Below are positions 17,909 through 28,100 of a stretch of 64,000 nt of DNA, piece after piece. The stretch comes from a virus, in IMG/VR virus record IMGVR_UViG_3300044712_000557, positions 29,163-93,162 of that record, one strand, 5' to 3'. Below the pieces are notes generated by a model. The model was not told the DNA's origin. It made no database searches and saw only the letters and a program-made list of their open reading frames with translations. Both the position numbers and the translations under genes were made by a program. Numbering within the stretch: position 1 is the first letter of the stretch; the number at the start of each line of letters is the position of its first letter.

Positions 17909-20900
17909 CTACTTCGCTTTTGGGCCGCTACCGCTTCCCTTCGGCTTCCCCAGAGCCGTACGGCTGTAGTACTTGCTCTGAGTCTCGAAGGCACCGCGAG
18001 GACGATTCGGATACGACGGCCTGTTGCGCGACACGACGGCCGTAGATACGCTACTGAGCCCGGTCTTGACGCCCGGTTCTACGGTATGGCCTGGGAAGAG
18101 AGCCTTCAGCTCGTCTACGAGTTCTCCAGGCTGATAGAACTTCTGGAACGTCCTCGTATCCTTCGCGCCATCCTTAGGTGGCGGTCCCATGAGGACGCCA
18201 TCAAAGATTGGCTCGCCGCCCATGTTCTTTTCTGCGCGCACAGCAACGTACATCTTGTCCTTCGCGCGGCCCATCGCCTCGATCCACATCGAGTGGCGCA
18301 TGTTTGGCGGGATCACGTTACCAACGAAGGTGTTCGTTACGATGTCGGCCATGCCTTCTGGCTTCGTTGGGCTGTGAGTAGGATCGTAGCCCTTCACGTT
18401 TGCCGCGCCCGCCTCCTCGTAGTGCTTGAGGTCGGCTCCCTTGCCGGATCCCCAGTCGAATACGGTCTTGCCCTTGATGGCCTCGCCGATAGCTTTCGCA
18501 TGCGACGAAGATCCAGAACGAGCCATAGCCGTACGGCCAGCGTTCGCTACAACCTGCTCCTCAGTGTACTTGCGAGGGTTCCATTCCTTGCTGTATGGCA
18601 CCGGGCGACCGTACTGCTTTGGAAGCTCAGATAGGGAAGCCTGAGAAGGAGCCTTGCGCAGTGGGATCGTCTTCTTGTCAGGCTCAGCTACGCCGAGAGA
18701 CTTCGCAGCCGCCTTGCGCATCTGAGTGAGCGTGTCCTCAGAGAATGGAGACTTGTCGGGCGCTGCCTCTGGGGCATTGCCGGCCATGAAATCTCTGACG
18801 ACATTCTTATCGGCCTGATTGGAGTCGTGCCCACCCTTATACTCAGCCATCATCTTGTTGATGTACGGCATATCGAACTTGAATTGGATCTTCTGCTGCT
18901 TAATGAACTTCCCATTCTTGTCCCAGATGCGTCGGTCGGTCAGCAGCTTCTCATAGCCGGGCCAGTTGCGCATACGTTCGAACGGGGGCTTGACGCCACG
19001 CTGCTTACATAGCGCATCCAGCTTCTTTAAGTCGCCCTGCCACTCATCGATGAAGATCTCGACTGGAGCGGTGTCGATACGCTCCTGGCGATCCTTGGCA
19101 TCCAGCTTGTCCCACGCCTCCTTGAGCAGGCGACTCTCAGCGTAGGCCTGTGGGTTCTTGGCTCCCTTCGCTGTTCCCTCGGCGATCTTAGCCGCCATCG
19201 TCTTCGCGTCGATCTTCGGGAGATGCTGCTCGCTGAACTGGTCAAAGGCAACCTTCTCAGGGTCGAGGCCGACCTTCTCGCCAGTCTTAGCGCTCCTCCA
19301 GTTCTGCTCTTCAGAGTAGTCCTTCCAGTTCTCCATGCGGTTGACTAGCTGGTGCTCCCTGCTAAGGCCAGAATCGTGATACGGAATGACGTAGTCGATA
19401 TCCTTTGAGGCCAGTAGCGCCTTGATATGCTTATCACTGATCCCGATTGCCTCGACGCCGACATTGTCGTACTTGTCACGCAGTTCATATGCACGCTTCA
19501 TGTTGCGGATGGACTCGCGCTTATTAAATCTGAGCGAGCCGTCCGGGTTGAAGCCGTCACCCTCGGGGATGACGCTGCAATTGATCATCTCGTTCGTGTC
19601 CTTCATGGACTCGACGTACTCGATCTCCTTGGTGTAAGCCTGACCCTTGAGGCCACGCAGAGCCTTGTCCATTACGGCCTGCATCTTGTCGAGTAGATGC
19701 GGAACCTCAAAGTCAGACCAAGAGTTGGAGCGAGCGCCAGAGTAGCGGTTCATCTTGTCGATCTGACTCTGCTTCATGCTGAGATACTCGCCCTTGTACT
19801 CAGCTCGTCCGATAGGCACCTTGGCGTTCAGGCCAGCAAATGCAGCAGACAGAACAGCGTACTGCTCTGGGTCATCTACGAACATCTTGTTGCGGCCTTC
19901 CTGCGTCAGGGCTAGCTTAGCGTTCTCTGCCGTAAGTTGTGCGATCTGGCCCTTGCCCTTGCCAGTCTTAATCTCGTAGCCCTCAATGGCCTTATTGATC
20001 GCCGTGTCCATCTTGATGCGACGGGACTCGACGTAGCAAGGTCCGCAGTTAACTTCGTGGCCCTTGTCCTCAAGCATGCGTCGGATCTTCAAGATGTCAT
20101 CTGCCTCAAGCATCTTGCCGCGCGCCTTCTGGATGGCGTCAACAGTGTCCGACAGCTTATAGCGGCGACGGCACATCGTCGTGTAGTCCTCGCTCACCGG
20201 GTAACGAGGATCGCCATTCTTCTTGATGCCAGTGGCACCGTTGAGTGCGACGAAATCGAGCCGATCAGGATCGGCATTGACTGCAGCCGCAACGCTACGG
20301 AGGTCAGCCTCAAATGACTGCATCTGCTTTTCCGTAAAGGCCTTGACCTTCTTATTGGCCTTGCGAGCAGCATACATCGTTTCGTTCACGGTACGAGTGG
20401 AGTACTTAGCGGGCGCTACCGCCCCTCGCGTCATGACCACGCCATTCTTCTGGACCACGCCCTCGCCCTTAGATCCAGCGTTGAACAGCGGCTCATCAGC
20501 GGGAGACTGCTTGCCCATACGAGGCTTCAAGTCCGTCTTCTGAGTCTCCAGAAGCCCCTTCTGCCCAGAGCGCGGCTGCGCAATGTTGCCAGCTCGTTCT
20601 AGCATCGACCCAGTAGAGCTGCGTAGAGGCTTCGGGCCTACGCTAGCCTTCGGTTCGATTCCATAGGCCTCGTATCCCTTCGCCTTCATGCCCGCATTCG
20701 AAGCTTCGCGCTCGAATGCCTTGCCAGTGCTCATGCTCTCAAAGATGGACTCTGGATCTGGATGAACTGCGCGCAGAGCTGTCGTGAAGAAGTCACTGAC
20801 CTTCTTGAAGTACTTGCCAATCACGCCCTGTGGCTGCCACTGTGGGTTGGCCTGACGGCGGTTGAAGTACTCACGATAAGCGTCAGAGATAACTTCGTCT

Positions 20901-23900
20901 ACGCCACGGTTGGCTGCCTCTGCAATCGGGCCATACTTCTTCTGTAGAACTGCACGCTCCTTCGGTGTTGCGAAGTGATCCAAGAAGACGTGGCCAAATT
21001 CGTGAGGGATCGAACCCTTGCGAACGACTTCGATGATTGCTTCCTTGTCGAGGACAGTCTTGAGCCCCTCTGCGACCATCTTGCCAGCGCGCACGCCTTC
21101 GATCGCCCCTGGGGAGTACTCTCCAGCAAGAGTACTTGGGTCGACCTCGATGCGATCCTTCGGGATGATGCGGATGTTTCCGCCTGGAGTCTCAATGACG
21201 AGCGACCCGTCCGTCTCATCGACGTAGGCGCTCTTCTTGAAGTTGTCAGGCAGGCTTCTGATGATCTGCGTCGGAGTTACGAGCGGACGACGAGACTCTA
21301 CGAGGTCGGAGAGCGCGTGCTCCTTAACGTTGAGTTCAAACTGACCGTTCTCTAGCCAGCGTCCCTCTCCACGAGCAGCTAGGCGATCACGCATCGCGAT
21401 AGCAGCCTTGGTGACGATACCTTCCGACACGCCGACCTTGTTAGAGCTTGGGAAGATGATCTTGTCGGCACCGTTGGCCTCGGCGAATTCACGTACGGCC
21501 TGGATCATCGCTGCGGAGTTCTCTCCCTCGCCCTTGTCTAGGTGCCACATCTCCACCTTTCCCTTGCGCAGGCGAACGGACACGGACTCTCCGTCCGGGC
21601 CATGGAGTTTGGACTTTCCTAGGTTGCCCTCCTCGACTCCGAATCCCCCAGGCAGGTAAGGTAGTTTGTCGCTATCTACGAGGTAACTCTTCGCAGTATC
21701 GCCAGCCTTACGAAGAGCCTGTTTGATGCCGCCCATAACCTTGGTAGCGGGTTCTGCCCTGAACGGCCCCTCGACTTTTGGGGGCATCCTCAGCTCAGGC
21801 TTCTCCTTCGTCTTCTGGTAGTCCTCGGCCAGGGAGTACTGCTTGCCCCCTCCTTCGACAAATTCCTTCTTAACCGATGGCCTTACTCTGCTTGGGGTTC
21901 CATCGGAGTCGATCGAGGTGATCATGGATCCGTCTGGGTGGACATATCCAATACGGTTGCCATGAATATCTTTAGCGTCTGGGTTGGGCGCAGTCTCACG
22001 GGCCAGCTTAGCGGCTGCTGCGAAGTCACGCTTGTTCACCAGGGCCTTGATCTGGTCTACCTGTTCTGGGGTGCGTGCGGTCCTAGGAGCCGTCTTTGCT
22101 TCAGGCGCAGTCTCCGGGGCCACCTCGGCCACTGGAGTAGCTTCTGGGGCCGCCTGGGCCTCCACGGGGGCCTTCTTCGGAGTCTTCTTGCCTGTCTTTT
22201 CGGCCCGAACCTTATCGTAGGCAGCCTCAGCTTGTTCACGAGTCGTCTCAATACCCTCGCGAGCCTGGGTAGCCTGGATGGTCGAGGACATCATGTCCTT
22301 GCGCTGCCCCTCGTCGGCCAGAATCTTCTTGACGTTTACCCTCTTGCTCTTCTTGGTCGGAGCCGGCGCTGGAGCTTCAGGTGGGGCTGGTGGCGGATCA
22401 GGAGCAGGCGGCTCGGAAGCCTTCCGCTCGATTACCGCGTCTACGGCCTTGATGTCTGCCTGGAGATTGGCTGCGTCAACCGGATGCTCTTCGGTCTTAG
22501 CGGCAGCCTCTAGTTGATCACGAAGGCGCGCGAGAGCCGGTAGATCGAGGGCGTCGAGGCCCTTGCTTTGAGTCTCGGCGAATTTCCCTTCGATCCCCGT
22601 TGGTCCCGTTGGCTGCTCGGCCTTCGGCTCGACCAGAGCCTTCCCCTTCTGCTCACGATAACGCTTCAGAGAGTCCTGAAGGAGAGGCTCAAAGGTGGCC
22701 TGATCAACGTGCCTCTTGATGAGTCGTGCGCGGATTGCCCCTGCGTTCCCCTGGCTCTCTGCCACGAGGGCATCCATGGCGGCCTGAGGAGACGTAGACA
22801 TTCCAGATCCAGCGATAGCGCCAGCCGTCGCGTTCTGCTTCGCGTTCTCACGCTCGGCAACGATAGCCTTAACGGCACGATCACGCGCGATAGCTCGCAT
22901 GATCTTAGAACCAGCCTCGTCCTGTGGGATTGGAACGTCCTCTACGACTCCAGTATCCTTGTTCTTCTTTCTCTGGGTAAGCTTACCAGTCCTCCACTCC
23001 TCAACGGTACGGTCGTACTCTGGGTGGAAGTCCTGCTCATTACGACCGATCCCGAGATCCTTCGCACGCTGCTCGCCCTTCGACACTTCAGGCTCAGGCA
23101 CACCAGCTTCCTTCATCGTCTTCGTAACATCAGCTAGAGGCGTGTGAGGAGTCTGCTGGAACGGATCGGCTGCGGCAACTTCGGCGGCATTGCGCTCAGG
23201 AGCACCAGGGACTACACGCGGAGACTCGCCACGTACTTCAGGCGCAAGCATGCCAAGAAGCTGTGCCTGCTCTTCTGGCGTGAACCCTCCTAATCCTCCA
23301 CGCTCAGTCTTGCTCTGCCATGGATCTGGAGCCATCAACTGAGACTGCTGCTCAGGTGTTAGCTGGATAGGCGGCTCAGAGTAAGGAGCCTGCAGTGGCT
23401 CGCCCCACTTGATCCCCTTCGCAGCTTCAGCGTTCGCGATGTTGTCTGCGATGCCTAGGTCTTCTCTTTGGCGAGCCTTGGCCATCTGAGTCTCGTAGGC
23501 CTTCATCGCAGGCTCTAGGGCCTCAGATGGATCCATGCCGTATGCCTTCGCATAGGCCTTTACCATCTTCTCTAGGCCAGGGTTCTGCTCGTACTTGTCG
23601 AGTAGGTCTAGCTCTGCTTGGGCCTTCTGCTCAGCAATCTGAGCCTTACGCTGCTTGAGAGTCTCCACTGCAGACGGAGGCGGTGCCTGGTCGGCCTGTT
23701 GCGTTGCTGCTAGCCCTTCGTTGAGGGGCGCTTCCATCGCAGCCTGATCGAACTCAGTCGCAGGACGACCAGCAAATGGATCGAGGCCAGCCCTTGCAGC
23801 GAGAAGCTGCTCTGGGCTACCAGCCATAGCTCCAGTGATGCTCTTTGGATCGACGCCCTGTGTTGCGGCTAGCTGCTCAACAATGAAGCCAACGTCTGGG

Positions 23901-25483
23901 CTTGCGTTGATCTGCTTCCAGTTCGCAGGGTCTAGGCTGTCGCGCCCCTGAAACAGCTCTGCGTCGGTAGCCATCCCCGGTCGTCCACTTTCCGGCGGGA
24001 GATAGCCCTCATTGACTGGAGCTTTACTCCCACTTACGGCTCTGGCTAGCTTGGCCCCTAGTCTTTCTCCAGCCGCACCCATGCGCTTTCGAATTGCATA
24101 TCCTAGCGCTAGTCCCATGTATGGGCTACCCGTCAGTGCGGTTCCGGTCGCAGCTCCCCCAGCATAGCCCGCCACCTCGCCGGCCATCTTTCCAGCCTTA
24201 GGCAGGAAGGACGAGGCTTCCGATGTGGCCTGCGCAGATACAGGCTTTTCACCAACCGTCTCTACCCTCATCCCCGTTAGATTTGGATCCGGCGTACCTT
24301 CTGTGGCTACTGGCTTGTTGGACTTGTAAGCCTCTAGGGCCTTCGATACTACGTCCTTTGCACCATTAACTACGTCGCCCTGTGGCCCTACTCCCTCAGC
24401 TAGATGCTTACCAGAGTGAAGGGCGAAATATGCATCGGTGCCGGACCCCACGATGGCAGGCAGCGCCTTCTTCAGGTCGCCCTCAGCCAATGCCTCGCCA
24501 GCCTGTCCTCCCTGCTCGGCAGCTCCCATTGCCATAGTTGGAGTGAAGTAGCCAGAGATCGCCTTATTGGCAGCAGAAGCCGTCTTACCCGATGCTACGC
24601 GACCCTTTAGAAATGCTTTTGTCCTAGGATCAGCGGCAGAGAAAATCTCAGACAGAGGGCCGGCAGTAGAGGCTTCAGTCTTCTTGATTCCCTCTAGAGT
24701 CTTGGCAGCATTTGCTCCCCTAGCCGCCTCAGCACCAGAGAATCCCATAGCCAACATCGTGGGATCTCCACCGGCCATGGCTACGCCAAGATCAAAAGGC
24801 TTAGACGCAGCCTGCTCAAAAGAATTCATCCATGGATTCTGCTCGGCGATAGACTCCTGCACCTCAGTAGGAGATCCAGCCTCTGACTGAGGATCGAGGG
24901 CATGCACGTTTAGCCCGATGGAAGCGCGCAATCCACGGTTGACAGCCTCTGGGAGGCTCTTCGGAGCATCAGTCCTAGCCCATTCGTTCAAGCGAGTTTG
25001 AGCGCCACCACGACCAAGCTGATAGATAGGACTACCGTTGGGATCAAGACGAGTTCCAGTAACGGCCTCCATGAGGCCTCGGCGTTCTCCAGCCACCGGC
25101 TTGATATTTCTCCCGCCGGTCTGAATGGAATCGAGCACCCTGCCAAGTACGTCCGCAGGGATACCCATCGTGTCGCCTACAGCTCCGACTGTGGTGCCAG
25201 ACGCAGCCCTTACCGCATCGAGAGTTGGACTACCAGTTGATGGAGCAGGCTCAGATGTACTAGGAGCGTTCAGCCACGGAGAATTCTTGACCCCAGACGC
25301 AGCATCTCCAAGTTGGGCCATCATTCTCGTCCCAAGGCCAACTTCAGACTTTTGCTTCATGGCGTCTTGGAATTTGGCCATGGCGATCGGCTGAGTCTGA
25401 ATGGACTTCTCTAGGTCATCATCGTCCCAAGAATCAAACTCGCCTGGGAATACTTCCCTGATCTGCTTTGCTAGGATGCCCAT
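17909..25483 (-). CDS. giant polyvalent virion protein (zincin plus methyltransferase)
   Basis: The 2524-residue protein has several regions. About 1-420 is helical. Near 437-475 is a small-residue hydrophobic segment (YAGGAATGTALTGSPYMGLA) that could insert in a membrane. About 480-1200 is coiled-coil and low-complexity linker rich in Pro, Ala and Glu. At 1494-1498 is HEFGH, a zincin metallopeptidase motif, followed by EVISDAYREYF. About 1700-2250 is a conserved-looking domain with NCGPC at 1812-1816. At 2342-2349 is FDWGSGKG, motif I of a class I SAM methyltransferase, then KGYDPTHSP and VTNTFVGNVIP. Such polyvalent proteins are thought to be injected with phage DNA to protect it. Substrates are unknown. 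Confidence 0.8.
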   Translation of the reverse strand: MGILAKQIREVFPGEFDSWDDDDLEKSIQTQPIAMAKFQDAMKQKSEVGLGTRMMAQLGDAASGVKNSPWLNAPSTSEPAPSTGSPTLDAVRAASGTTVGAVGDTMGIPADVLGRVLDSIQTGGRNIKPVAGERRGLMEAVTGTRLDPNGSPIYQLGRGGAQTRLNEWARTDAPKSLPEAVNRGLRASIGLNVHALDPQSEAGSPTEVQESIAEQNPWMNSFEQAASKPFDLGVAMAGGDPTMLAMGFSGAEAARGANAAKTLEGIKKTEASTAGPLSEIFSAADPRTKAFLKGRVASGKTASAANKAISGYFTPTMAMGAAEQGGQAGEALAEGDLKKALPAIVGSGTDAYFALHSGKHLAEGVGPQGDVVNGAKDVVSKALEAYKSNKPVATEGTPDPNLTGMRVETVGEKPVSAQATSEASSFLPKAGKMAGEVAGYAGGAATGTALTGSPYMGLALGYAIRKRMGAAGERLGAKLARAVSGSKAPVNEGYLPPESGRPGMATDAELFQGRDSLDPANWKQINASPDVGFIVEQLAATQGVDPKSITGAMAGSPEQLLAARAGLDPFAGRPATEFDQAAMEAPLNEGLAATQQADQAPPPSAVETLKQRKAQIAEQKAQAELDLLDKYEQNPGLEKMVKAYAKAYGMDPSEALEPAMKAYETQMAKARQREDLGIADNIANAEAAKGIKWGEPLQAPYSEPPIQLTPEQQSQLMAPDPWQSKTERGGLGGFTPEEQAQLLGMLAPEVRGESPRVVPGAPERNAAEVAAADPFQQTPHTPLADVTKTMKEAGVPEPEVSKGEQRAKDLGIGRNEQDFHPEYDRTVEEWRTGKLTQRKKNKDTGVVEDVPIPQDEAGSKIMRAIARDRAVKAIVAERENAKQNATAGAIAGSGMSTSPQAAMDALVAESQGNAGAIRARLIKRHVDQATFEPLLQDSLKRYREQKGKALVEPKAEQPTGPTGIEGKFAETQSKGLDALDLPALARLRDQLEAAAKTEEHPVDAANLQADIKAVDAVIERKASEPPAPDPPPAPPEAPAPAPTKKSKRVNVKKILADEGQRKDMMSSTIQATQAREGIETTREQAEAAYDKVRAEKTGKKTPKKAPVEAQAAPEATPVAEVAPETAPEAKTAPRTARTPEQVDQIKALVNKRDFAAAAKLARETAPNPDAKDIHGNRIGYVHPDGSMITSIDSDGTPSRVRPSVKKEFVEGGGKQYSLAEDYQKTKEKPELRMPPKVEGPFRAEPATKVMGGIKQALRKAGDTAKSYLVDSDKLPYLPGGFGVEEGNLGKSKLHGPDGESVSVRLRKGKVEMWHLDKGEGENSAAMIQAVREFAEANGADKIIFPSSNKVGVSEGIVTKAAIAMRDRLAARGEGRWLENGQFELNVKEHALSDLVESRRPLVTPTQIIRSLPDNFKKSAYVDETDGSLVIETPGGNIRIIPKDRIEVDPSTLAGEYSPGAIEGVRAGKMVAEGLKTVLDKEAIIEVVRKGSIPHEFGHVFLDHFATPKERAVLQKKYGPIAEAANRGVDEVISDAYREYFNRRQANPQWQPQGVIGKYFKKVSDFFTTALRAVHPDPESIFESMSTGKAFEREASNAGMKAKGYEAYGIEPKASVGPKPLRSSTGSMLERAGNIAQPRSGQKGLLETQKTDLKPRMGKQSPADEPLFNAGSKGEGVVQKNGVVMTRGAVAPAKYSTRTVNETMYAARKANKKVKAFTEKQMQSFEADLRSVAAAVNADPDRLDFVALNGATGIKKNGDPRYPVSEDYTTMCRRRYKLSDTVDAIQKARGKMLEADDILKIRRMLEDKGHEVNCGPCYVESRRIKMDTAINKAIEGYEIKTGKGKGQIAQLTAENAKLALTQEGRNKMFVDDPEQYAVLSAAFAGLNAKVPIGRAEYKGEYLSMKQSQIDKMNRYSGARSNSWSDFEVPHLLDKMQAVMDKALRGLKGQAYTKEIEYVESMKDTNEMINCSVIPEGDGFNPDGSLRFNKRESIRNMKRAYELRDKYDNVGVEAIGISDKHIKALLASKDIDYVIPYHDSGLSREHQLVNRMENWKDYSEEQNWRSAKTGEKVGLDPEKVAFDQFSEQHLPKIDAKTMAAKIAEGTAKGAKNPQAYAESRLLKEAWDKLDAKDRQERIDTAPVEIFIDEWQGDLKKLDALCKQRGVKPPFERMRNWPGYEKLLTDRRIWDKNGKFIKQQKIQFKFDMPYINKMMAEYKGGHDSNQADKNVVRDFMAGNAPEAAPDKSPFSEDTLTQMRKAAAKSLGVAEPDKKTIPLRKAPSQASLSELPKQYGRPVPYSKEWNPRKYTEEQVVANAGRTAMARSGSSSHAKAIGEAIKGKTVFDWGSGKGADLKHYEEAGAANVKGYDPTHSPTKPEGMADIVTNTFVGNVIPPNMRHSMWIEAMGRAKDKMYVAVRAEKNMGGEPIFDGVLMGPPPKDGAKDTRTFQKFYQPGELVDELKALFPGHTVEPGVKTGLSSVSTAVVSRNRPSYPNRPRGAFETQSKYYSRTALGKPKGSGSGPKAK

Positions 25484-26961
25484 TACTTGCGTCCCCCAAC
25501 ACTGACTACCCCAAGAGAGTTCTTACCTTGCAGTGATTCCTTGCCCATCTTCAGCTTCCACCCAGCACTGTCGTGGTTATAGTTCCAGTTGCCACCAAAC
25601 ATCGGCGTGTCTTGAACCGATGGCACACCAAAGGCGCTCTTCCACACCTCTTCTTGGGCGTCTGCTCGCTGCTCGATAGCGGCCTTGAAGCTGTCAATGA
25701 TAGCTTGACGCTCTGCTGGTGCAGTAGTCGTATCCCTTAGAATGGCGAATGCCCTATTGTCCTCGTTTGTAGGCGCTCCACCCTTCAATGTCGCAATGTA
25801 CTCATTGATGACCGTGTTGGCCAAAGCCTCATAGGCACGCAGTGGACCCTTCTTGCCGGCACGGGTGAATCTCTGATCTAGCGAGTTGATAGTCTGCCAG
25901 TCGCTGTTGGCCAAATGCTTATTGATCTCATCGGATGCGGACTGCAATTCGTCCAAGTGCCCCGCGAACTGGTTGATTCTTGTGATCTGTCCACCACGGC
26001 TGCTCTGGGAGCCCTTAACGACGTCCTTGCGCAGGGCCTCCCTTTCTCCCACAACCTGCATATTAAGCTTGGGGTTATACTTCCAAGCCATCTGCTGTAG
26101 AAGGTTTACGTTGGTTCCAGCCCTCGGCCGAATGCCACGACCCTCAGTGAAGGCCACAACCATGTCGCGATACTGCTGAGGGATCGTACTCGGATCGCCC
26201 GGAACGATACTATCCAGCATGGCATTATCGGCGGCATCCTTCTCGGCCTTAATGTCTGATGGAGACTTCTTGTTCATCATTGCGCTGAGTCGAGCATTGG
26301 CCATACGCTCCTGAGACGCGAGGCGCTCATCGGCCTGGAGGTCGGCCATGTGCTGTCGATATAGACCCATGATCGTAGCTGGAACCACATCTTCGTAGTG
26401 GCCCAGGCCTAGCTTGTCCAAGGACGCTGTCAGCTCAGGAGTAGCAACTACTACCTGCCCGCTATCGATGCGTTCACGCTTCTTCTGAGCCTCAGCCTGC
26501 TGTCCTCCCCAGTCGGCAATCCCCGTCGACTTTCCAAACTGCTTCGTGCGAACGAGCTTCTTCTTAGTGATGGTTCCGGCCGGAATTTCCTTTCCAGTCG
26601 TGGGATCTAATCCCGGAGGCCCGGCCAGCTCTTCCGTGTAGTCCTGGGTGAACTCCGGGATTTTCATCGCCTCTTCTACAGGCAGAACCCTGGCGTTCTC
26701 TTCGAACTGCTTCGCCAGCATCGCATCCGTCTTGTCCTGACGGTCTTCCTTCATCCATTGATGCTGCTGAGCCTGCTGAGCCATCATCTCTGCGCGGATC
26801 TTGTTCTCCTGCGCCTGCTCAGCTTCGAACTTCTTCTGCTTCTGGTATTCCTGATAGTAGCCGAGAACCTGCCCTAGGCCCCTGTTGATGGCATCACCAG
26901 CAACCGACCAAGTGCTTCCGTAGTTTGGAGCGCGGCCCGCTTCAATTACATTCGTCGGCAT
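25483..26961 (-). CDS. ejection-type internal virion protein
   Basis: The 492-residue protein begins MPTNVIEAGRAPNYGSTW and then has a long Gln/Glu/Lys coiled coil (about 35-90, with YYQEYQKQKKFEAEQAQ). The rest is helical and soluble. Its stop overlaps the start of the giant protein. The size, helical content and position between tail and polyvalent protein match podovirus internal or ejection proteins that leave the virion with DNA. No enzymatic motif is seen. Confidence 0.65.
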   Translation of the reverse strand: MPTNVIEAGRAPNYGSTWSVAGDAINRGLGQVLGYYQEYQKQKKFEAEQAQENKIRAEMMAQQAQQHQWMKEDRQDKTDAMLAKQFEENARVLPVEEAMKIPEFTQDYTEELAGPPGLDPTTGKEIPAGTITKKKLVRTKQFGKSTGIADWGGQQAEAQKKRERIDSGQVVVATPELTASLDKLGLGHYEDVVPATIMGLYRQHMADLQADERLASQERMANARLSAMMNKKSPSDIKAEKDAADNAMLDSIVPGDPSTIPQQYRDMVVAFTEGRGIRPRAGTNVNLLQQMAWKYNPKLNMQVVGEREALRKDVVKGSQSSRGGQITRINQFAGHLDELQSASDEINKHLANSDWQTINSLDQRFTRAGKKGPLRAYEALANTVINEYIATLKGGAPTNEDNRAFAILRDTTTAPAERQAIIDSFKAAIEQRADAQEEVWKSAFGVPSVQDTPMFGGNWNYNHDSAGWKLKMGKESLQGKNSLGVVSVGGRK

Positions 26962-26970
26962 AGCTACCTC

Positions 26971-27378
26971 TTACTGTCCACCATACTGGAATGTCTTGAA
27001 GGCCCCAGAGGCCTGAGGGAATAGCTGCGGGAAGCGCTGAGCAAAGACGCTAGAAAGGCCCTTCCCCATCATCATTCCGCGCTGCATTACTGGTGCTGGT
27101 GCCGAAGCCGTTACGGCGTCCATCGTAGCCTGTGGGTCACCTAGGATCCCAATAGGCATGGCCTGGGTATCTACCCCAAGATTACTCATGGGGTCGATAG
27201 GCGCAGGAGCCACTACTGGAGGAGGAGCGGCTGCCCTCTTAGCAGCATCGGCCGCACTCTTCGCAGCGAACGCCTGCCCCAGAAGGGCTCCTAGCCCCTG
27301 CAGGCCCGATCCCATGGCTCCCCAGGTACTTCCAGCGGTCGTAGATGGAGCTTGGCTTCCGATGATGTTCGTAGGCAT
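26971..27378 (-). CDS. internal virion protein-like, shares N-terminus with neighbour
   Basis: The 135-residue protein starts MPTNIIGSQAPSTTAGSTWGAMG. The MPTN-[VI]-I and GSTW motifs match the N-terminus of the 492-residue protein, so both may carry the same virion-incorporation signal. A small-residue GLGALLGQAF segment and an Ala/Pro linker follow. Its start overlaps the end of the upstream gene. Confidence 0.6.
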   Translation of the reverse strand: MPTNIIGSQAPSTTAGSTWGAMGSGLQGLGALLGQAFAAKSAADAAKRAAAPPPVVAPAPIDPMSNLGVDTQAMPIGILGDPQATMDAVTASAPAPVMQRGMMMGKGLSSVFAQRFPQLFPQASGAFKTFQYGGQ

Positions 27379-28097
27379 TAGACCACCACTTCCTTGTTAA
27401 CCGGGCTACCAGCGCGAAGGGCAGCCAGCATCGTTCCGTAGTCTGGCCCGCCGGTCGTGGTGCCGCCGCCCCTGGAGTTCTGGGTCTGCTTTGTATTCGT
27501 ACGCTGATACAGATTCTTCAGTACGCTCGTTAGGTCGCCGAATGCCTGTCTACGATTATCCTGAGACTTCTGCCCAATCGCATTGTTGTTAGCCAGCCTC
27601 TGCGCGTTGAGAGCCTGGGTGGCCCCAACCTTCATCATGCTGGGGTTGACTCCCATTCGAGCCGCCTGATTGTTGATCGTGCGATTAACGTTCTGACCCT
27701 GTGATGCTAGATCTCGCTCTGCGGCAGCCTTCTGCTCGGCTAGAAGGTTGTTCACCTCAAAAGGAGCATTGCGAGCAGCCGTCAGGACATCCCCGGCCGC
27801 AGCATTCCCCTCAGGACCAAAGTCCATCGACTGCGTAGAGTCGGAGTTGGAGTTCTGCCAGCTAGAGTTGGTCGTTGTCTGTGGTCCAGAAGCTCCTGCC
27901 ATAATGCTGCTCAGGGAACCAGTGATCTGGTCCTGATAGGCTTTATTGGTAGCGTAGTTCTCATCAACTACGGCCTGGATAGCAGCCTTCCTGGCCGCAT
28001 CCGCCTTCTCCTGGGCTGACATTGCCTTGTGCTGTCCGATGGCGTTCATCCCCATTCCAACGAGGCTTACTGCGGCTGGAACTGCGACTGCTGGCAT
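27378..28097 (-). CDS. ejection-type protein with hydrophobic N-terminus
   Basis: The 239-residue protein has a hydrophobic, glycine-rich start (AVAVPAAVSLVGMGMNAIG, residues 3-21). It continues as Ala/Gln/Asn-rich helices (SAQEKADAARKAAIQ, EQKAAAERDLASQGQ). The composition is typical of small podovirus ejection proteins that form the DNA conduit in the cell envelope. No motif of an enzyme is seen. Confidence 0.6.
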   Translation of the reverse strand: MPAVAVPAAVSLVGMGMNAIGQHKAMSAQEKADAARKAAIQAVVDENYATNKAYQDQITGSLSSIMAGASGPQTTTNSSWQNSNSDSTQSMDFGPEGNAAAGDVLTAARNAPFEVNNLLAEQKAAAERDLASQGQNVNRTINNQAARMGVNPSMMKVGATQALNAQRLANNNAIGQKSQDNRRQAFGDLTSVLKNLYQRTNTKQTQNSRGGGTTTGGPDYGTMLAALRAGSPVNKEVVV

Positions 28098-28100
28098 GTG

